A stretch of 64,000 bases of DNA from Clostridium sartagoforme (lineage in GTDB: Bacteria > Bacillota > Clostridia > Clostridiales > Clostridiaceae), in contig NZ_SRYR01000001.1 of assembly GCF_004794105.1 (NCBI RefSeq), positions 620,001-684,000 on the forward strand, written 5' to 3'. How positions within the stretch are numbered: the stretch's first letter is position 1; the number at the start of each line of letters is the position of its first letter. This document shows, piece by piece, positions 63,792 through 64,000 of the stretch. Position numbers and translations under genes: made by a program. The notes beneath the pieces are model-generated. The model was not told the DNA's origin. It searched no databases and worked only from the letters and a program-made list of their open reading frames with translations.

Positions 63792-64000
63792 ATGATAAAT
63801 ACAATGTATTTTTTAGCTTTATTCTTAATTTTTTTAAGAGTAACAGCATTTTTTGCAATAACTAATGTGTTCTTTCCTAATGGAACACCTAAAACTTTTA
63901 AAGCCATGTTTTCATTAATCTTTTCCTTTGCATTATTAAGTGGTGTAGATTATGGAAGCGTAAATGAAATTACAAGCAATTATTATTTAATTATTTATAT
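63792..64000 (+). CDS. fliR: Flagellar export gate protein FliR, N-terminal fragment cut by the window edge
   Basis: The ATG at 63792 opens a frame that runs to the edge: 69 residues starting MINTMYFLALFLIFLRVTAF with further hydrophobic segments, the FliR opening helix. GGGGTAG precedes the start. In several clostridia fliR is fused to flhB. That cannot be judged here because the gene is cut. Confidence 0.88.
   Translation, partial: MINTMYFLALFLIFLRVTAFFAITNVFFPNGTPKTFKAMFSLIFSFALLSGVDYGSVNEITSNYYLIIY

Overview
The window is AT-rich and almost entirely coding. The gene content points to a motile, spore-forming, anaerobic Firmicute of Clostridium sensu stricto: a pyruvate:ferredoxin oxidoreductase with a flavodoxin, an alpha/beta-type small acid-soluble spore protein, strong AGGAGG-type ribosome binding sites, frequent TTG/GTG starts, and a Gram-positive flagellar set with FliY, FliW/CsrA and CheC/CheD. 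The genus is an inference from gene content and protein style. I cannot name a species.

Layout. Positions 1-26.4 kb are a mixed housekeeping stretch: a leftward metal-ABC transporter (permease start and ATPase), a clostridial hypothetical protein, oligoendopeptidase F, a rhomboid protease, a YjdF-like membrane protein, glutamate dehydrogenase, a processive family-2 glycosyltransferase, parE-parC (topoisomerase IV), a DJ-1 family protein, recJ, a leftward spore protein gene, murG, flavodoxin and nifJ, a DUF1292 protein with a His/Cys-rich head, a PHP phosphoesterase, an aspartate-type aminotransferase, a HAD phosphatase and a class-IV aminotransferase.

From 26.5 kb to the right edge every gene but one belongs to motility. 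Block 1 (26.5-36.3 kb): fapA-cheW-cheD-cheB-cheR-cheA-cheC-cheY-cheW-fliM-fliY, chemotaxis plus the switch. Block 2 (36.5-44.8 kb), led by a sigma-D-type promoter: flgM-flgN-flgK-flgL-fliW-csrA-flaG-orf-fliS-fliD-fliT-like, late structural and regulatory genes. Block 3 (44.8-47.8 kb): two flagellin genes, each with its own sigma-D-type promoter, separated by a decayed IS200/IS605 transposase. Block 4 (48.1-64 kb): flgB-flgC-fliE-fliF-fliG-fliH-fliI-fliJ-fliK-flgD-orf-flgE-flbD-motA-motB-fliL-fliO-fliP-fliQ-fliR (cut by the edge), the basal body, hook, export apparatus and motor.

The blocks fit together as a standard flagellar hierarchy. FlgM would restrain sigma-D until the hook is complete. 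FliW, CsrA and flagellin form a partner switch, supported by a near-consensus CsrA site in the leader of the major flagellin mRNA. CheA/CheY, with CheC, CheD and FliY, modulates the switch.

The most unusual signals are: (1) a family of AT-rich intergenic repeats with hairpins, four copies of which end 18-21 bases before the start codons of csrA, flaG, fliD and flbD; (2) a hook protein of 881 residues carrying five divergent repeats of about 105 residues; (3) a CheB that is only the methylesterase domain; (4) a second, divergent flagellin with its own promoter; (5) a 17-base palindrome of Fur-family geometry on the metal-transporter promoter; (6) a Cys in the Walker A loop of that transporter's ATPase. 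I found no tRNA, rRNA, CRISPR array or prophage.
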